Part shown: one piece after another, positions 62,824-64,000 of the stretch
How positions within the stretch are numbered: the first letter of the stretch is position 1
Layout: each line of letters starts with the position of its first letter
From: Burkholderiales bacterium RIFOXYD12_FULL_59_19
GTDB lineage: Bacteria > Pseudomonadota > Gammaproteobacteria > Burkholderiales > Burkholderiaceae_C
Direction of reading: 5' to 3'
Length of the DNA stretch: 64,000 bases
Assembly (NCBI GenBank): GCA_001771065.1
Contig: MESQ01000080.1
Span: 1 to 64,000, forward strand
Notes under the pieces: model-generated
Databases searched by the model: none
What the model saw: the letters and a program-made list of their open reading frames with translations, nothing else
Told to the model about the DNA's origin: nothing
Program-made: the position numbers and the translations under genes

Positions 62824-63104
62824 GCCATCACTGCTGCAGGTTTCTTGGGCGCGCTCGAGCGTTTGCGAGCAGTTTTAAATTCGGCGACCACGGCGTCCAC
62901 ATCAACGCTCTTCGCTGCAAGCATGCGATCCAAAGTCTTGGTAGCCTTCTTCAATGAGGCAATGTCTGCCTCGACCTGACCGTGGGTAGGTATGAAATAA
63001 CCAATGGTTTGCCCGTGTCGCGTCACAGCGACCGGCGTGCTCGACGCAATGAACTCGGCCATGCCAGCACGAAATTCCCGAATACCTACTTTGGTAGCTT
63101 CCAT
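62820..63104 (-). CDS. Phd/YefM-type antitoxin
   Basis: A 94-residue antitoxin (MEATKVGIREFRAGMAEFIA then SSTPVAVTRHGQTIGYFIPT) with the Phd/YefM DNA-binding N-terminus and a basic C-terminal tail. ATG 63104 is preceded by AAAGGA. The longer ORF begins in the regulatory region and is not used. Its stop overlaps the toxin start (ATGA). The antitoxin is intact while the toxin is broken. Confidence 0.85.
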   Translation of the reverse strand: MEATKVGIREFRAGMAEFIASSTPVAVTRHGQTIGYFIPTHGQVEADIASLKKATKTLDRMLAAKSVDVDAVVAEFKTARKRSSAPKKPAAVMA

Positions 63105-63129
63105 CAAGTTTCCTTTAAATTCAAACACA

Positions 63130-63155
63130 TTTTGTGAATCGTAGTGTACACAAAA
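63130..63155. promoter_or_regulatory. Inverted repeat before the Phd-type antitoxin
   Basis: TTTTGTG (63130-63136) and CACAAAA (63149-63155) are exact reverse complements 12 bp apart, 25 bp before the antitoxin start. It is a probable autoregulatory operator; antitoxins of this class repress their own promoter. Confidence 0.55.
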
Positions 63156-63300
63156 CAGCAAAAGGAGCAAGATCTAGTGCACCCAAACTGGCGTTGTCCA
63201 AAGGTTGCACTGCGCTTGGGCGAAAATCTGAACATCTGCCATTTTTTAACCTTAGCGCCGTTGCCCCACGGAAGTTGACCAAGCCAAGCCCATCAAATCC

Positions 63301-63939
63301 ATGAAAATCTTCAACTACTTTCGCAGCGGCACCTCGCACCGTCTGCGCATTGTGCTCAATCTCAAAGGGCTCGACTGGGACTATGTGGCGGTGGATTTGC
63401 GCGCCGAGGCGCACTTTGACGCGGCCTTCAAGGCGCTTAATCCACAGGGTTTGGTGCCCACGCTGATCGACGGTGACCTGGTGCTGACCCAGTCGCCCGC
63501 CATCATCGAATGGCTCGAAGAGCGCTACCCGCAGCCGCCACTGCTCCCCGCAGACCCGAATGACCGGGCCCGCGTGCGTGCCCTGGCCGCCATTGTGGGT
63601 TGCGACATCCACCCGCTCAACAACCGCCGCGTGCTGGAGTACCTGCGGCACACGCTGGGCTGCGACGAGGCCGCCGTGTTGGCCTGGTGCGCCACCTGGA
63701 TCAACGCAGGTTTTGCGGCGCTGGAGACCATGCTGGCGGCTGCCCCGAAGCGCGGCAATTTTTGCTTTGGCCATGGCCCGACCTTGGCCGACGCTTATCT
63801 GGTCGCGCAAGTGGAAAGCGCGCGGCGTTTCAAAATCAGCCTCGCGCCCTACCCGCTGATTGTGGCAATCGACCAGACCTGCAGCGCGCTACCGGCATTT
63901 GCACTTGCCGCGCCCAAGGCCCAACCCGACGCTGCTTGA
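63301..63939 (+). CDS. maiA: Maleylacetoacetate isomerase-like glutathione S-transferase
   Basis: A zeta-class GST of 212 residues that isomerises maleylacetoacetate or maleylpyruvate using glutathione. The N-terminal thioredoxin fold reads FNYFRSGTSHRLRIVLNLKG and the glutathione loop LVPTLIDGDLVLTQSPAIIE. The C-terminal helices (GCDIHPLNNRRVLEYLRHTLG) fit MaiA/NagL-type enzymes. The usual SSC motif is SGTS here. It might work with the FAH-type hydrolase 25 kb upstream, but that link is speculative. Confidence 0.85.
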   Translation: MKIFNYFRSGTSHRLRIVLNLKGLDWDYVAVDLRAEAHFDAAFKALNPQGLVPTLIDGDLVLTQSPAIIEWLEERYPQPPLLPADPNDRARVRALAAIVGCDIHPLNNRRVLEYLRHTLGCDEAAVLAWCATWINAGFAALETMLAAAPKRGNFCFGHGPTLADAYLVAQVESARRFKISLAPYPLIVAIDQTCSALPAFALAAPKAQPDAA

Positions 63940-64000
63940 GGCGCTTGTCTTGGGGCGCTTTATACTCAGCGCCGTTGCCAATTTGCCTCTTGATAACCGG

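Overview
The window looks like chromosomal DNA of a betaproteobacterium of the order Burkholderiales, most likely Comamonadaceae (Rhodoferax/Polaromonas-like). This is inferred from the high GC content, the complete aerobic phenylacetyl-CoA (paa) cluster, the SAH riboswitch before a split-type metH, the glnK-amtB pair and the YqjD/YqjE/YqjK-like trio. No rRNA, tRNA or CRISPR array was found.

Layout. 1-6.8 kb (minus strand): a likely operon with a two-domain cyclic-nucleotide/metallo-beta-lactamase regulator, a TpsB outer-membrane transporter and the 5' part of a large TpsA exoprotein that runs off the window. 7.0-10 kb: SAH riboswitch and cobalamin-dependent methionine synthase without the homocysteine domain. 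10-15 kb: an unrecognised zinc-ribbon membrane protein, a small membrane protein, an MFS transporter and comM. 15.2-17.5 kb: NtrC/sigma-54-type control region, glnK, amtB and a strong terminator. 17.5-30 kb: housekeeping and metabolic genes (DUF1697, AlaX editing protein, SRPBCC, SMP-30 lactonase, YqjD/E/K-like membrane proteins, glcE-glcF, D-amino acid aminotransferase, MurU-like nucleotidyltransferase, DUF4143 ATPase, Xaa-Pro aminopeptidase).

30-52.7 kb is one long plus-strand catabolic region preceded by an IclR regulator. It starts with a branched-chain-type ABC importer (livH, livM, livG and a LivF ATPase fused to a hemerythrin domain). A compact aromatic-degradation set follows: variant MBL protein, FAD hydroxylase, DUF2783 protein, VOC dioxygenase-like protein and FAH-family hydrolase. 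Then comes paaN-G-H-I-K-J, a livK-like binding protein, an enoyl-CoA hydratase and paaA-B-C-D-E-Y. Together they suggest uptake, CoA activation, epoxidation, ring opening and beta-oxidation of phenylacetate, plus a second, uncharacterised ring-cleavage route for a hydroxylated aromatic acid.

52.7-63.2 kb is a mosaic accessory region: a toxin-antitoxin locus with a frameshifted toxin, a catalytic-domain-only tyrosine recombinase, two IS91-type transposase remnants flanking a TPR-CHAT protease-like gene, and a DUF2239/GIY-YIG/MarR/hydrolase operon with a clear promoter and duplicated operator-like repeat. It also holds several dispersed repeats, an orphan BrnA-like antitoxin and a Phd/PIN locus whose toxin carries an in-frame stop. 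A maleylacetoacetate isomerase-like GST closes the window.
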